This document shows, piece by piece, positions 18,026-26,683 of a DNA stretch of 64,000 nucleotides (the stretch's first letter is position 1; each line of letters begins with the position of its first letter). Under the pieces are notes generated by a model that searched no databases, was not told the DNA's origin, and was given only the letters and a program-made list of their open reading frames with translations. The translations under genes were made by a program, and so were the position numbers. The stretch covers positions 372,001-436,000 of the forward strand of contig NVTV01000002.1 in assembly GCA_002401695.1 (NCBI GenBank), read 5' to 3'. Source of the DNA: Alphaproteobacteria bacterium (GTDB taxonomy: Bacteria; Pseudomonadota; Alphaproteobacteria; Micavibrionales; Micavibrionaceae).

Positions 18026-19102
18026 ATGTCCAAACGAATAGCAATTTTTACAAGTGGCGGCGATTGTGCCGGTTTGAATGCAGTGATGCGCGCGGCTGTT
18101 TTACGTGCGGATGCTTTGGGATGGGAAGTTATAGGTATTGAAAATGGAACGGCAGGGCTGTTGGATAACCCACCGCGTTATAAGGTGCTTAGTCCCGATG
18201 ATTTTAACGGTACAGTGATGCGTATGGGCGGAACTATTCTGGGGACAACGAATTCCCGCAACCCCTTTGCCTACGAGATGCCCGATGGCAGCATCAAAGA
18301 CCGTTCGGATGAGTTGATCTCTGCTTTAAAGGCGTTGGATATAGAATCTTTGATCGGCATTGGCGGCGATGGCAGCTTCGAGATATTGGGGCGGCTTGTA
18401 AATCAAGGTGGCTTGAATTTTGTTGGTGTGCCAAAAACGATTGATAATGACGTACATATGACAGATTTTGCCGTCGGGTATGATACCGCCGTGGCTGTAG
18501 CAACCGAAGCCTTAGACAGATTGCAACCAACCGCAGCCAGCCATGATAGGGTGATGGTGCTGGAGGTTATGGGGCGTGACGCAGGGCATATCGCCCTAAC
18601 CGCAGGCATAGCAGGGGGCGCGGATGTGATACTGATTCCCGAAATACCCTATGCAATTGATAAAATAGCCGAGAAAATCAAAAATATTAAGGCCAATGGT
18701 CGAAACTTTGCTTTGGTGATTGTATCGGAAGCGGTTAAAACCCCTGATGGTAAGAAGCATGAAGTTGTCTATCACGGTGGTGAGACGCGTTATGGCGGTA
18801 TTGGTGATTATTTGGGCGTTAAAATAGCTGAGGCGACAGGGTTTGAGACCCGCGTCACTGTTCTTGGGCATGTTCAACGCGGCGCAGAGCCAACATATAA
18901 CGATCGCCTGTTGGCGTCTGTCCTTGGCGTTAAGGCGGTAGAACTTTTGGCAGAGGGAACGTATGGGCGCATGGTCGCCGTGCAAGGCGGCGATGTCGTT
19001 GATGTTGCGATTGAAGATGCCATTAAAGAATGTAATATCGTTGATGTGAATGGAAAACGTGTTCATACGGCGCGGTCTTTAGGGATATCTTTCGGAGATT
19101 AA
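18026..19102 (+). CDS. pfkA: 6-phosphofructokinase, G104/K124 type
   Basis: Phosphorylates fructose 6-phosphate at C1. The 358-residue protein has all family A motifs: TSGGDCAGLNAV (9-20), GTTNSRNP (73-80), GGDGS (113-117) and PKTIDND (136-142). Gly116 is the position that favours ATP over pyrophosphate, while Lys137 is the residue seen in pyrophosphate enzymes and in some group III ATP enzymes. By family rules the Gly/Lys combination points to an ATP enzyme of the group III kind, probably without classical allosteric control. GlpX, the opposing phosphatase, is encoded at 56184-57206. Confidence 0.92.
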   Translation: MSKRIAIFTSGGDCAGLNAVMRAAVLRADALGWEVIGIENGTAGLLDNPPRYKVLSPDDFNGTVMRMGGTILGTTNSRNPFAYEMPDGSIKDRSDELISALKALDIESLIGIGGDGSFEILGRLVNQGGLNFVGVPKTIDNDVHMTDFAVGYDTAVAVATEALDRLQPTAASHDRVMVLEVMGRDAGHIALTAGIAGGADVILIPEIPYAIDKIAEKIKNIKANGRNFALVIVSEAVKTPDGKKHEVVYHGGETRYGGIGDYLGVKIAEATGFETRVTVLGHVQRGAEPTYNDRLLASVLGVKAVELLAEGTYGRMVAVQGGDVVDVAIEDAIKECNIVDVNGKRVHTARSLGISFGD

Positions 19103-19251
19103 GGCCGTAATACCTTGTTTTTGATAATATATGTGTACTCTTGGTCGTAAACCCTTCTTTGAAACTTGCAGCTTTCGTAGTGTGACGTTACTATGCCCCC
19201 ATACATATCTTTATGTGTTATGTAATAATTTTTTATAAGAGTGATTAATTT

Positions 19252-19782
19252 ATGCTTTATATACAACAATCTTTGGGTCCTAATGAAGAGCTTGTCCATA
19301 TTGGAAAGTTTCACTGGATGTATACTGTAAGTTCTTTTATGTCTATATTCTGGGGTTTCTTTGGCGCTATTGTTGTGGTCGTTATGGCGCATCATGCTTA
19401 TATCTTCATGGGCAAGCTACCCTCTGATATTGGGTATATGGAATCAATTAAATATCTTCACCCAGGTGTACGTATCTTTGCGTTTTTGGTTTTTATTTTT
19501 GGATTGGTTAAATTTGCGAGAATGATGATCGTAAAAGCAACGACAGAGATTGCGATTACGAATACTCGCCTTGTCTATAAGCGTGGGCTTGTTGCGCGTC
19601 ATGTTGGCGAAATCAGCATTGATAGAATTGAGGGTGTAAACGTATTACAGCCAATATTAGGGCGTATATTTAATTATGGACGCATTATGATACGCGGTAT
19701 GGGGGTTGGTGAGGTGCTGTTGCCACCGATAGAAGATCCCATTGCATTTCGTAAAGCAATCGAGGAGGCAAAAGAGCGATGA
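19252..19782 (+). CDS. Membrane PH-domain (bPH2) protein, first of a pair
   Basis: A 176-residue protein with two transmembrane helices (about residues 24-48 and 72-92) followed by a bacterial PH-like domain. The domain has the usual ITNTRLVYKRGLVAR-EISIDRIEGVNVLQ-LGRIFNYGRIMIRG succession of the DUF304/YdbT group. Its function is not known; it presumably sits in the inner membrane with the PH domain in the cytoplasm. The stop codon overlaps the start of the next gene by 4 bases (ATGA), implying coupled translation. The start gives the family-typical LYIQQSLGPNEE opening. Confidence 0.85.
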   Translation: MLYIQQSLGPNEELVHIGKFHWMYTVSSFMSIFWGFFGAIVVVVMAHHAYIFMGKLPSDIGYMESIKYLHPGVRIFAFLVFIFGLVKFARMMIVKATTEIAITNTRLVYKRGLVARHVGEISIDRIEGVNVLQPILGRIFNYGRIMIRGMGVGEVLLPPIEDPIAFRKAIEEAKER

Positions 19783-20360
19783 CAAAGAACACTGCGTCAG
19801 GTGGTTCGGCAACGAGACAACCTAAGACTTTTCAAGATCAGGAAATTGAGAAAATATTGGTAAAGGGAGAAGAAGTCCTTCTGCGTGCCGAGCTTCATGG
19901 TGCATTGTATTGGAAGTCTGTTGCGGTTTTAATTTTTGCGGTAATGCTTGGTTTGTTGGTTCCTACATTGGGCATATTGCTTGGTGTTGTCGGGACGTTT
20001 ATGCTTATCGTTGCCGTCTTGACACAGCACTTTTTACTGTTGGCTGTTACGAACAAGCGTGTACTTGCCAGATACGGCTTGTTGCAAATGGATGTTGTTG
20101 ATATTCGTTTGAGCAAAATCGAGAGTATTGATTTGGAGCGTATGTTGCCGGGGCATATATTTGGCTATGCCAATGTTGTCGTGATGGGAACAGGGCAACG
20201 CGTGATCCGCGTCCCTTATATAGGGAATGCGGATAAATTCCGTCGTTTCTATAATGAAATGGTTCTTTCCGAGGAAGGAAACGAGGATGCAGAAGAAGAA
20301 ATCCGCAAAGTGAAGGCTGAAAGTGAAGCGTCTTCCGGTAAGAGTTCTAAGCATCGGTAA
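19779..20360 (+). CDS. Membrane PH-domain (bPH2) protein, second of a pair
   Basis: A 193-residue paralogue of the preceding protein: about 45 soluble N-terminal residues, two adjacent transmembrane helices (about 47-90), then a PH-like domain with AVTNKRVLARYGLLQ, VDIRLSKIESIDLE and GHIFGYANVVVMGTG. The C-terminus is a charged Glu/Lys/Ser tail absent from the first paralogue. Translational coupling and shared architecture suggest the two form a hetero-oligomer, which is an inference. A clear terminator follows 53 bases after the stop. Confidence 0.83.
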   Translation: MTKNTASGGSATRQPKTFQDQEIEKILVKGEEVLLRAELHGALYWKSVAVLIFAVMLGLLVPTLGILLGVVGTFMLIVAVLTQHFLLLAVTNKRVLARYGLLQMDVVDIRLSKIESIDLERMLPGHIFGYANVVVMGTGQRVIRVPYIGNADKFRRFYNEMVLSEEGNEDAEEEIRKVKAESEASSGKSSKHR

Positions 20361-20413
20361 CGGTGTTTTATGACTCTTTCTTTGATTAAAGAGCATTTTT
20401 TAACATTTTTATT

Positions 20414-20441
20414 AAAAGCAGGTTGAAATGCCTGCTTTTTT
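20414..20441 (+). terminator. Intrinsic terminator after the PH-domain pair
   Basis: A perfect 9-bp stem (AAAAGCAGG at 20414-20422, CCTGCTTTT at 20431-20439) with an 8-base loop and a T-run to 20441. It separates the PH-domain pair from ilvD. Confidence 0.88.
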
Positions 20442-20492
20442 GTTGTGGTATCGTTCCGTTATTATAGGGCATTAAAATGAAGGACAGACGTT

Positions 20493-22238
20493 ATGGGTGA
20501 TAAGAAAAACGTGCATGCGAATGGTTGGGATAAAGATAAACTTGTAAGCCGTTATGTGACCGAGGGGGCAAAATCTGCACCGCATCGATCTTACTATTAC
20601 GCAATGGGGTTAACCGAAGAACAAATCCATCAACCTTTAATCGGGGTGGCAACATGTTGGAACGAGGCCGCACCATGTAATATTTCCTTAAGCCGTCAGG
20701 CGCAGGCTGTGAAAAAAGGTGTTGATGCGGCGGGTGCTACGCCGCGCGAATTTACAACAATCACTGTGACAGATGGTATTGCGATGGGACATGAAGGGAT
20801 GCGATCATCTCTTGTTTCACGTGAAGTCATTGCAGACTCGGTTGAACTTACCATGCGCGGGCATTGTTATGATGCGCTTGTCGGGTTGGCAGGGTGCGAT
20901 AAATCCTTGCCCGGTATGATGATGGTTATGATCCGTTTAAACGTACCAAGTGTGTTTATGTATGGCGGTACGATCCTGCCGGGGAAATATAAGGGCAAGG
21001 ATGTTGATGTCGTTAATGTGTTCGAAGCCGTTGGTCAGCATGCAACAGGCGCGATGAGTGATGAAGATCTACACGAGCTTGAGAGTGTCGCCTGTCCTTC
21101 CGCTGGGGCGTGTGGTGGTCAGTTTACGGCCAACACAATGGCGTGCGTTAGTGAGGCAATCGGCCTTGCTTTACCAAATTCCGCCGGTGCGCCCGCGCCA
21201 TATGAAAGCCGTGATGAATATGCCTATGCCTCGGGTGAGGCGGTGGTAAACCTTATTCGTAATGGTGGGCCGCGTCCGCGTGATATTGTGACACGTAAAT
21301 CTCTGGAGAACGCGGCGGCAATCGTTGCTGCGACAGGTGGCTCTACAAATGCTGCGCTTCATCTGCCTGCAATGGCGCATGAAGCAGGGATTGATTTTAA
21401 CTTATTTGAAGTGGCAGAAATCTTTAAGAAAACCCCGTATCTGGCAAACCTTCGCCCGGGCGGTAAATATGTTGCCAAGGATCTCTATGATGTCGGCGGC
21501 GTTGGTGTTGTGCTGAAGGAGCTGCTTGATAATGGCTATATTCATGGTGATTGTATTACTGTGACAGGTAAGACGATTGCAGAAAATCTGGAGAGTGTAA
21601 CTTTCCCGGAAGATCAGGACGTTATCTTCCCTGTGAAAGCACCAATTCATCCAACAGGCGGCGTTGTCGGTTTGAAAGGCAATTTGGCACCAGAGGGCGC
21701 AATTGTAAAAATCGCCGGACTGGAAGACCTTGTTTTTGAAGGGCCTGCCCGTATTTTCGATGGCGAAGATGCTTGCTTTAAGGCTGTTCAAAATCGTGAG
21801 TATGAAGAAGGCGATGTGATCGTTATTCGCTATGAGGGGGCAAAAGGCGGCCCTGGTATGCGGGAAATGCTCTCAACAACAGCCGCTCTCTATGGGCAGG
21901 GGGCAGGCGGTAAGGTTGCTCTAATCACGGATGGTCGTTTTTCTGGTGGAACGCGCGGCTTTTGTGTTGGGCATGTTGGCCCGGAAGCCGCTGTCGGTGG
22001 TGCGATTGGTTTGATAAAAGATGGTGATATTATTCGCATTGATGCCATTGAGGGCACGATGGATGTTAAGCTATCTGATGATGAGCTAGCCGAACGCAAG
22101 AAAAATTGGAAACCGCGTAAGACAAATTACAATTCAGGGGCACTTTGGAAATATGCACAAACGGTTGGCTGTGCGCGTGATGGCGCGGTGACACACCCCG
22201 GTGCGAAAGAAGAAACCCATGTTTTTGTTGATCTATAG
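20493..22238 (+). CDS. ilvD: Dihydroxy-acid dehydratase
   Basis: Converts 2,3-dihydroxy-3-methylbutanoate (and the isoleucine analogue) to the 2-keto acid in branched-chain amino acid synthesis. The 581-residue protein shows the IlvD/Edd Cys-bearing segments expected to hold the Fe-S cluster: TCWNEAAPCN near residue 53, LAGCDKSLPG near 131 and CPSAGACGGQFTANT near 200, plus the C-terminal GRFSGGTRGFCVGHVGPE region. Length favours the shorter alphaproteobacterial branch over the 616-residue E. coli form. No other ilv genes are nearby. The next gene starts 18 bases later and might be co-transcribed. Confidence 0.95.
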   Translation: MGDKKNVHANGWDKDKLVSRYVTEGAKSAPHRSYYYAMGLTEEQIHQPLIGVATCWNEAAPCNISLSRQAQAVKKGVDAAGATPREFTTITVTDGIAMGHEGMRSSLVSREVIADSVELTMRGHCYDALVGLAGCDKSLPGMMMVMIRLNVPSVFMYGGTILPGKYKGKDVDVVNVFEAVGQHATGAMSDEDLHELESVACPSAGACGGQFTANTMACVSEAIGLALPNSAGAPAPYESRDEYAYASGEAVVNLIRNGGPRPRDIVTRKSLENAAAIVAATGGSTNAALHLPAMAHEAGIDFNLFEVAEIFKKTPYLANLRPGGKYVAKDLYDVGGVGVVLKELLDNGYIHGDCITVTGKTIAENLESVTFPEDQDVIFPVKAPIHPTGGVVGLKGNLAPEGAIVKIAGLEDLVFEGPARIFDGEDACFKAVQNREYEEGDVIVIRYEGAKGGPGMREMLSTTAALYGQGAGGKVALITDGRFSGGTRGFCVGHVGPEAAVGGAIGLIKDGDIIRIDAIEGTMDVKLSDDELAERKKNWKPRKTNYNSGALWKYAQTVGCARDGAVTHPGAKEETHVFVDL

Positions 22239-22256
22239 GGGTTGGAAGATATTTCT

Positions 22257-23900
22257 ATGAAACGTAAGACACAATTTTCTCTATTTATAGTATATGGAGT
22301 GTTTTCTCTGTTTATACTTGGGAAAACAGTTTCTATTGCGAATGCTGCCACGTTACAAAACCAGAAAGCCATTGATACTTTCTATCTGAGCAGGGGGGGA
22401 GATCCTTTATGGTTTAACAACACGCGCCTTAATCGGGCGGGCAAAGATGTGCTGGATGTTTTAGAAAAATCATGGATGAATGGCCTTAACCCGAAACAAT
22501 ATCATGCCCAACAAATACGAGAGTTATTTGGTTTTGGCCGGCGTTTGGATGAGGATGAGACATTGCTGGCCGAGATTCTTTTGACTGATGGCTATATTCA
22601 CTATCTTCGTGATGTGAGTGGAATGCGCATTGATGCACGCGATATGGAGTTGAATTCAAAGCATTGGCGTCAACAAATGAGCGCGGAGGAGGCTCTGTCA
22701 TATCTGTCGGTCAACGTATCGACAATACACGATATGAAGGCGTTTATGCTTTTGCAAGAACCACAAAGCGCAACTTATCAAATGCTAAAAGCCACATTGG
22801 TGGAGCTTGTTGAAAATAGGGCTAATAATCCAGATGCATATAAGGCAACGCGTTTGTCTTTTGATGCTCTTGTACGCCCTGGGCTGGGGTATAATGATAT
22901 TCCAAAGCTAAGGCTGCGTCTGGGGGTGGATGATGTCGCGACGGAACGCTATATATATGATCCGGAATTAGTGAATGCAGTCATGCAGTTTCAGGCTTCG
23001 GAAGGCTTGAAGGTAGACGGTTTAATTGGCAGTCAGACTTTATACGTGCTTAATCAAACCTCTCAGGATAAAATCAGGCAAATTATTGCGAATATGGAGC
23101 GTTTACGCTGGGCTCCGGATGAAAAGCCATCGCGTTTTATCGTTGTAAATATCCCTTCTGCAACGTTATGGGCCGTGGATGATGGCGCGGTTCGTTTCGA
23201 AATGCCCGTTGTTGTCGGTCGTAAAAAAAGGCAAACAAACTCATTTGTAACGCAGATACATGGTGTGCGTTTTAACCCGACATGGACAGTTCCTCCCACG
23301 ATTAAAGAGGAGGATATTCTTCCTGAGCTTATCAAAGACCCCACTTATCTCGCTGATAAAGGGATGGAGCTGTATGACGGTTACGCTAAGGATGCGCCAA
23401 CCATTGACCCTTCTGTCATTGATTGGGCCTCTGTCACGGAAGATGAGTTAAAAACCTTGCGGATGGTTCAAATCCCCGGAGAGCAGAACCCGCTGGGCTT
23501 TGTTCGTATTTTGATGCCGAACGAGCATAATATCTACCTTCATGATACAAACCATAGAGAGATGTTCGCGCGAACAAACCGTGCAAAATCATCGGGTTGC
23601 ATTCGTTTACAGGCTCCTGAAAAGGTGGCGGCGTTTGTTTTGGAGAGTCGTAAAGGCTGGACTACGGATAAAATGCGCCAAATACTGGATAAGAAGAAAC
23701 TACGCGATATTTATACCTCCGAAAGGATGGCTGTCTATGTTCTGTATTATACGGTATGGCTTGGAAACGAGCGCCAAATTGTTTACGGTACTGATTTGTA
23801 TGGCCGTGATAAGAAATTGCTGCAACTGTTGGAAAAACTTGACGGATTACCTGTTTTAGGTGAGTATGACAATAATGTTGTGAATATTGTGCAAAAGTAG
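22257..23900 (+). CDS. L,D-transpeptidase, YcbB/LdtD-like
   Basis: Forms 3-3 peptidoglycan cross-links in the periplasm. The ATG at 22257 is preferred over an in-frame TTG at 22242 because GGAAGA lies at 22244-22249, and it places a clean Sec signal (about residues 1-28) at the N-terminus. The 547-residue product then has the LdtD scaffold-like region (FYLSRGGDPLWFN), a peptidoglycan-binding domain (ELVNAVMQFQASEGLKVDG), and a YkuD catalytic domain with His in YLHDTNHREMF and the nucleophile Cys448 in SSGCIRL. It is followed by the DUF882 gene, the same pair order as ycbB-ycbK in E. coli. Confidence 0.92.
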   Translation: MKRKTQFSLFIVYGVFSLFILGKTVSIANAATLQNQKAIDTFYLSRGGDPLWFNNTRLNRAGKDVLDVLEKSWMNGLNPKQYHAQQIRELFGFGRRLDEDETLLAEILLTDGYIHYLRDVSGMRIDARDMELNSKHWRQQMSAEEALSYLSVNVSTIHDMKAFMLLQEPQSATYQMLKATLVELVENRANNPDAYKATRLSFDALVRPGLGYNDIPKLRLRLGVDDVATERYIYDPELVNAVMQFQASEGLKVDGLIGSQTLYVLNQTSQDKIRQIIANMERLRWAPDEKPSRFIVVNIPSATLWAVDDGAVRFEMPVVVGRKKRQTNSFVTQIHGVRFNPTWTVPPTIKEEDILPELIKDPTYLADKGMELYDGYAKDAPTIDPSVIDWASVTEDELKTLRMVQIPGEQNPLGFVRILMPNEHNIYLHDTNHREMFARTNRAKSSGCIRLQAPEKVAAFVLESRKGWTTDKMRQILDKKKLRDIYTSERMAVYVLYYTVWLGNERQIVYGTDLYGRDKKLLQLLEKLDGLPVLGEYDNNVVNIVQK

Positions 23901-23939
23901 CAATAAGCAATTCTTATCTTTACTCATTTTCATATTTAT

Positions 23940-23960
23940 TGTAGAACTCCATGTTCTACA
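23940..23960. promoter_or_regulatory. Perfect 8-bp dyad upstream of the DUF882 gene
   Basis: TGTAGAAC at 23940-23947 and GTTCTACA at 23953-23960 are perfect inverted repeats around a 5-base centre. No T-run follows, so it is not a typical terminator. Lying 56 bases before the DUF882 start, it could be an operator. It contains GAAC-N5-GTTC, which matches neither the alphaproteobacterial LexA box (GTTC-N7-GTTC) nor the Gram-positive form (N4). Confidence 0.5.
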
Positions 23961-24015
23961 TGGAAATGGTTTTCTATAACATCCTTCTGCGTAGCGTATT
24001 TAAAAGAGGATTTGT

Positions 24016-24612
24016 ATGACAAACGGTTTTTTTAGTAAAAACGCAAGTGACGAACAACTAAGAGTACAGCGTCGTGATTTTATCAAGATGGGGCTTGCTG
24101 GTGTTGTTGGTGCGATGGTTCCTTTGATCGGGGCGCGCAGTGTTTTGGCCGCAAATAATAACTCTACATGGAAGATTGCGTTTAGACACGCTCACACGGG
24201 CGAGAGTTTCTCCGGCGTGTATCGTGTTGGTGATAAATACCTTCCCGAAGCGTTTGAACGCTTAAACTATGTATTGCGTGATTTCCGTACAGAAGAAGTC
24301 TTTCCAATGGATCCACATGTGATCGATATTCTCTCAATTATTCACCGTAAAACGGGTGCAAATGTTCCGTATCAGGCTTTGTCCGGATATCGTAGTCCGA
24401 AAACAAATGCAATGTTAGGAAAAAACACCCGCGGCGTTGCTTCAAATTCATTCCATATGTATGGGCAGGCGGTAGATGTGCGTATTCCTGAATACAGCAC
24501 CAGAAAACTCCGTAATGCGGCAAAATCACTAGAGGCTGGTGGCGTTGGCTATTATCCACGCAGTAATTTTGTGCATGTTGATACGGGCGGTGTCCGCACA
24601 TGGATATCATAA
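24016..24612 (+). CDS. DUF882 (YcbK-like) Tat-exported protein
   Basis: A 198-residue protein with a twin-arginine signal: QRRDFIKMG followed by a hydrophobic run ending in VLAAN. The mature part is a DUF882/peptidase M15-like domain: LSGYRSPKTN, NSFHMYGQAVDVRI with the HxxGxAxD zinc-binding pattern, and VHVDTGGVRTW with the second His set. The family is predicted to cleave or bind peptidoglycan peptides. Tat export suits folding with a metal inside the cell. The position after the L,D-transpeptidase supports a joint cell-wall role. A terminator follows. Confidence 0.9.
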   Translation: MTNGFFSKNASDEQLRVQRRDFIKMGLAGVVGAMVPLIGARSVLAANNNSTWKIAFRHAHTGESFSGVYRVGDKYLPEAFERLNYVLRDFRTEEVFPMDPHVIDILSIIHRKTGANVPYQALSGYRSPKTNAMLGKNTRGVASNSFHMYGQAVDVRIPEYSTRKLRNAAKSLEAGGVGYYPRSNFVHVDTGGVRTWIS

Positions 24613-24643
24613 CATTGTGACTTTGTGCACAATATAAGATGAG

Positions 24644-24667
24644 TGGAGCCTGAGAGGCTCCATTTTT
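24644..24667 (+). terminator. Intrinsic terminator after the DUF882 gene
   Basis: Perfect 7-bp stem TGGAGCC (24644-24650) with GGCTCCA (24656-24662), loop TGAGA, followed by five T. It lies 31 bases after the DUF882 stop and just before folK. Confidence 0.88.
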
Positions 24668-24687
24668 ATTAATTAGGAATAAAGCGG

Positions 24688-25221
24688 ATGATCTTAATTG
24701 GCCTTGGTGCAAACCTGAATGGTATTTACGGCGCGCCTGAGCAATGCTTAAAGGCTTGTTCTGATTTGTTGGCAGGCGCTGGTATCTATATTGTTAAGTC
24801 TTCTAATATCTGGAAATCTGCGCCTGTGCCTGTTTCCGATCAGCCATGGTATTGTAACGCAGTGTGCGCCGTCGAAACGGTATTATCGCCGCCGCAGCTG
24901 TTGTGCGCGCTTGCAACAATTGAAAACGATACAGGGCGAGAGCGCCACGAAGCGAATGCTGCGCGTGTGTTAGACTTGGATATACTATCCTATAATGATG
25001 AGATTATTAATGAGGCGCATTTAACCGTTCCACACCCCGCACTGCATGAACGTGCTTTTGTGCTTTACCCGATGCAGGAAATTGCGCCGCATTGGGTACA
25101 CCCACGACTGGATAAGTCTGTGGATGAAATGATAGTAAATATGCCAAAAGGGCAAGAAATACAGTGTATAGAGAACAGTCAATTACTATCCACATATATG
25201 GATAAACAGGGTGCTTCATAA
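24688..25221 (+). CDS. folK: 6-hydroxymethyl-7,8-dihydropterin pyrophosphokinase
   Basis: Transfers pyrophosphate from ATP to hydroxymethyl-dihydropterin in folate synthesis. The 177-residue protein begins with the family motif LIGLGANLNG and has WYCNAVCAVET, GRERHEANAARVLDLDIL (the Arg and paired Asp of the active site) and PHPALHERAFVL. A short, divergent C-terminal tail follows residue 150. Its stop codon shares a base with the folP start (TAATG at 25219-25223), so the two folate enzymes are translationally coupled. Confidence 0.94.
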   Translation: MILIGLGANLNGIYGAPEQCLKACSDLLAGAGIYIVKSSNIWKSAPVPVSDQPWYCNAVCAVETVLSPPQLLCALATIENDTGRERHEANAARVLDLDILSYNDEIINEAHLTVPHPALHERAFVLYPMQEIAPHWVHPRLDKSVDEMIVNMPKGQEIQCIENSQLLSTYMDKQGAS

Positions 25222-26048
25222 TGAGTGGCTTTATTGATAAATGCAGCAGGGATGCCCCTTTGATTATGGGGATTGTTAATGTAACGCCGGATAGCTTTTC
25301 TGATGGCGGCGTATATCTGGCCGCCGATAAAGCCATAGAGCATGGAAAGTTACTGCTGAAAGAGGGCGCGGATATCCTTGATATTGGCGGGGAGTCCACG
25401 CGTCCCAATGCTGAAACTGTGTCTGTTGAAGAGGAAATAGAGCGTGTTTCGCCAGTTATCGAAGGACTGGCGGCATATGCACCTTATATTTCCATCGACA
25501 CACGTAATGCCGCCACAATGCAGGCGGCCATTCAGGCGGGTGCGAATATCATAAATGACGTTAGCGGTCTGACACATGACCCTGATTCAGCAGATATAGT
25601 GGCGCAGAGTGGCCTTCCTGTTTGCATTATGCATATGCAGGGCAATCCGCAAACAATGCAAAATGCCCCTGCCTATAAGAATGTTATTGATGAAATTATG
25701 GCTTTTTTTGAAGAGCGTTTAGCATTTTGTTCTAGACGCAATATAGGGTCAAAAAACATCATTCTTGACCCCGGTATAGGCTTCGGAAAGACGCTAGAAC
25801 ATAATCTGTTGATCATAAAAAACATCAATAAATTCAAAGTATTTAACTGCCCTGTGTTGCTCGGTACATCTCGAAAAAGTTTCATCGGTAATTTATGCTG
25901 TGAACCAAAGCCAGAGGGGCGCATTTTTGGGTCAATATCTGCCGCTTTATACGGTTTGGAAAACAGCGTGGATATATTTCGTGTCCATGATGTGAAGGAA
26001 ACCAAGCAAGCCTTTACAGTGCATCACGCTATAGCATCGGCTCTTTAG
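25221..26048 (+). CDS. folP: Dihydropteroate synthase
   Basis: Joins p-aminobenzoate to the pterin pyrophosphate made by FolK, the step blocked by sulfonamides. The 275-residue TIM-barrel protein has MGIVNVTPDSFSDGG near residue 14, DIGGESTRPNA near 53, the INDVSGL segment and LDPGIGFGKT. All the substrate-binding motifs are intact. The 3' end overlaps the convergent histidine phosphatase gene by 20 bases. Confidence 0.95.
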   Translation: MSGFIDKCSRDAPLIMGIVNVTPDSFSDGGVYLAADKAIEHGKLLLKEGADILDIGGESTRPNAETVSVEEEIERVSPVIEGLAAYAPYISIDTRNAATMQAAIQAGANIINDVSGLTHDPDSADIVAQSGLPVCIMHMQGNPQTMQNAPAYKNVIDEIMAFFEERLAFCSRRNIGSKNIILDPGIGFGKTLEHNLLIIKNINKFKVFNCPVLLGTSRKSFIGNLCCEPKPEGRIFGSISAALYGLENSVDIFRVHDVKETKQAFTVHHAIASAL

Positions 26049-26661
26049 ACACTTCGCTGTCATGAAAGATGGTACATTCTTGTCTGGTTTGTTCGTCTTC
26101 ATGTGTCCAAACCTCCCAAGGGAAGTGACTATCATTTGGCGCAGGCTTAAATTCATAGAGGTGGCAATTTTTGAAAATAGCCGGTGTTCTGAGATTATAT
26201 AGCCCACCCAACCCTCTAAAGACGCCGCCATGACACACAATCAGAATAGGGCCATCATGCTTGTTAAGGTTATGTGTTTTTCCTCTTTGCAGGCGTTTAC
26301 AAAATTGTGCAAAAGACTCTCCGTTTGGCGGTGTAGCCCAGCCTCTCAGAAGATCACGGCACACATCGTATGAAACGCCCTCCCAATCACCCGCATGTAA
26401 TTCGGCAACATCCTTATCTTCATATAAGGGAACATTTATGCCCTCATTGATAATCGTCGCTGTATCGCGCGCGCGTGATAGGTGGCTGTGGACAATGACT
26501 TTTGGCTTTATATCGAGAGCTTTTACAATGTTTTGAACCGATTTTGCCTGTGCTCTGCCTTTTTCCGTTAAGGGCGAGTCCATGCTGCCCGCCATAATCT
26601 CTGCTTTATTGGCTTCTGTTTCGCCGTGGCGGATCATGTAGAAATGTTTGGCTGGTAACAT
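26029..26661 (-). CDS. Histidine phosphatase family protein
   Basis: A 210-residue phosphoglycerate mutase-like phosphatase. It has the phosphohistidine motif MIRHGETEANK near residue 9, SPLTEKGRAQA, the SRARDTA arginine, and the second catalytic His in VCHGGVFRG. The true substrate cannot be read from these motifs; the family includes mutases and many phosphatases. It lies 22 bases downstream of the aspartate dehydrogenase gene on the same strand, suggesting a three-gene unit, and overlaps folP convergently. Confidence 0.88.
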   Translation of the reverse strand: MLPAKHFYMIRHGETEANKAEIMAGSMDSPLTEKGRAQAKSVQNIVKALDIKPKVIVHSHLSRARDTATIINEGINVPLYEDKDVAELHAGDWEGVSYDVCRDLLRGWATPPNGESFAQFCKRLQRGKTHNLNKHDGPILIVCHGGVFRGLGGLYNLRTPAIFKNCHLYEFKPAPNDSHFPWEVWTHEDEQTRQECTIFHDSEVSKEPML

Positions 26662-26683
26662 TGGGTGGTATCCTTTGTTTTTA

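Noticed and set aside
23940-23960. Dyad read as a LexA box
   Set aside because: The spacing GAAC-N5-GTTC differs from both known LexA patterns, and the adjacent genes are not DNA repair genes.
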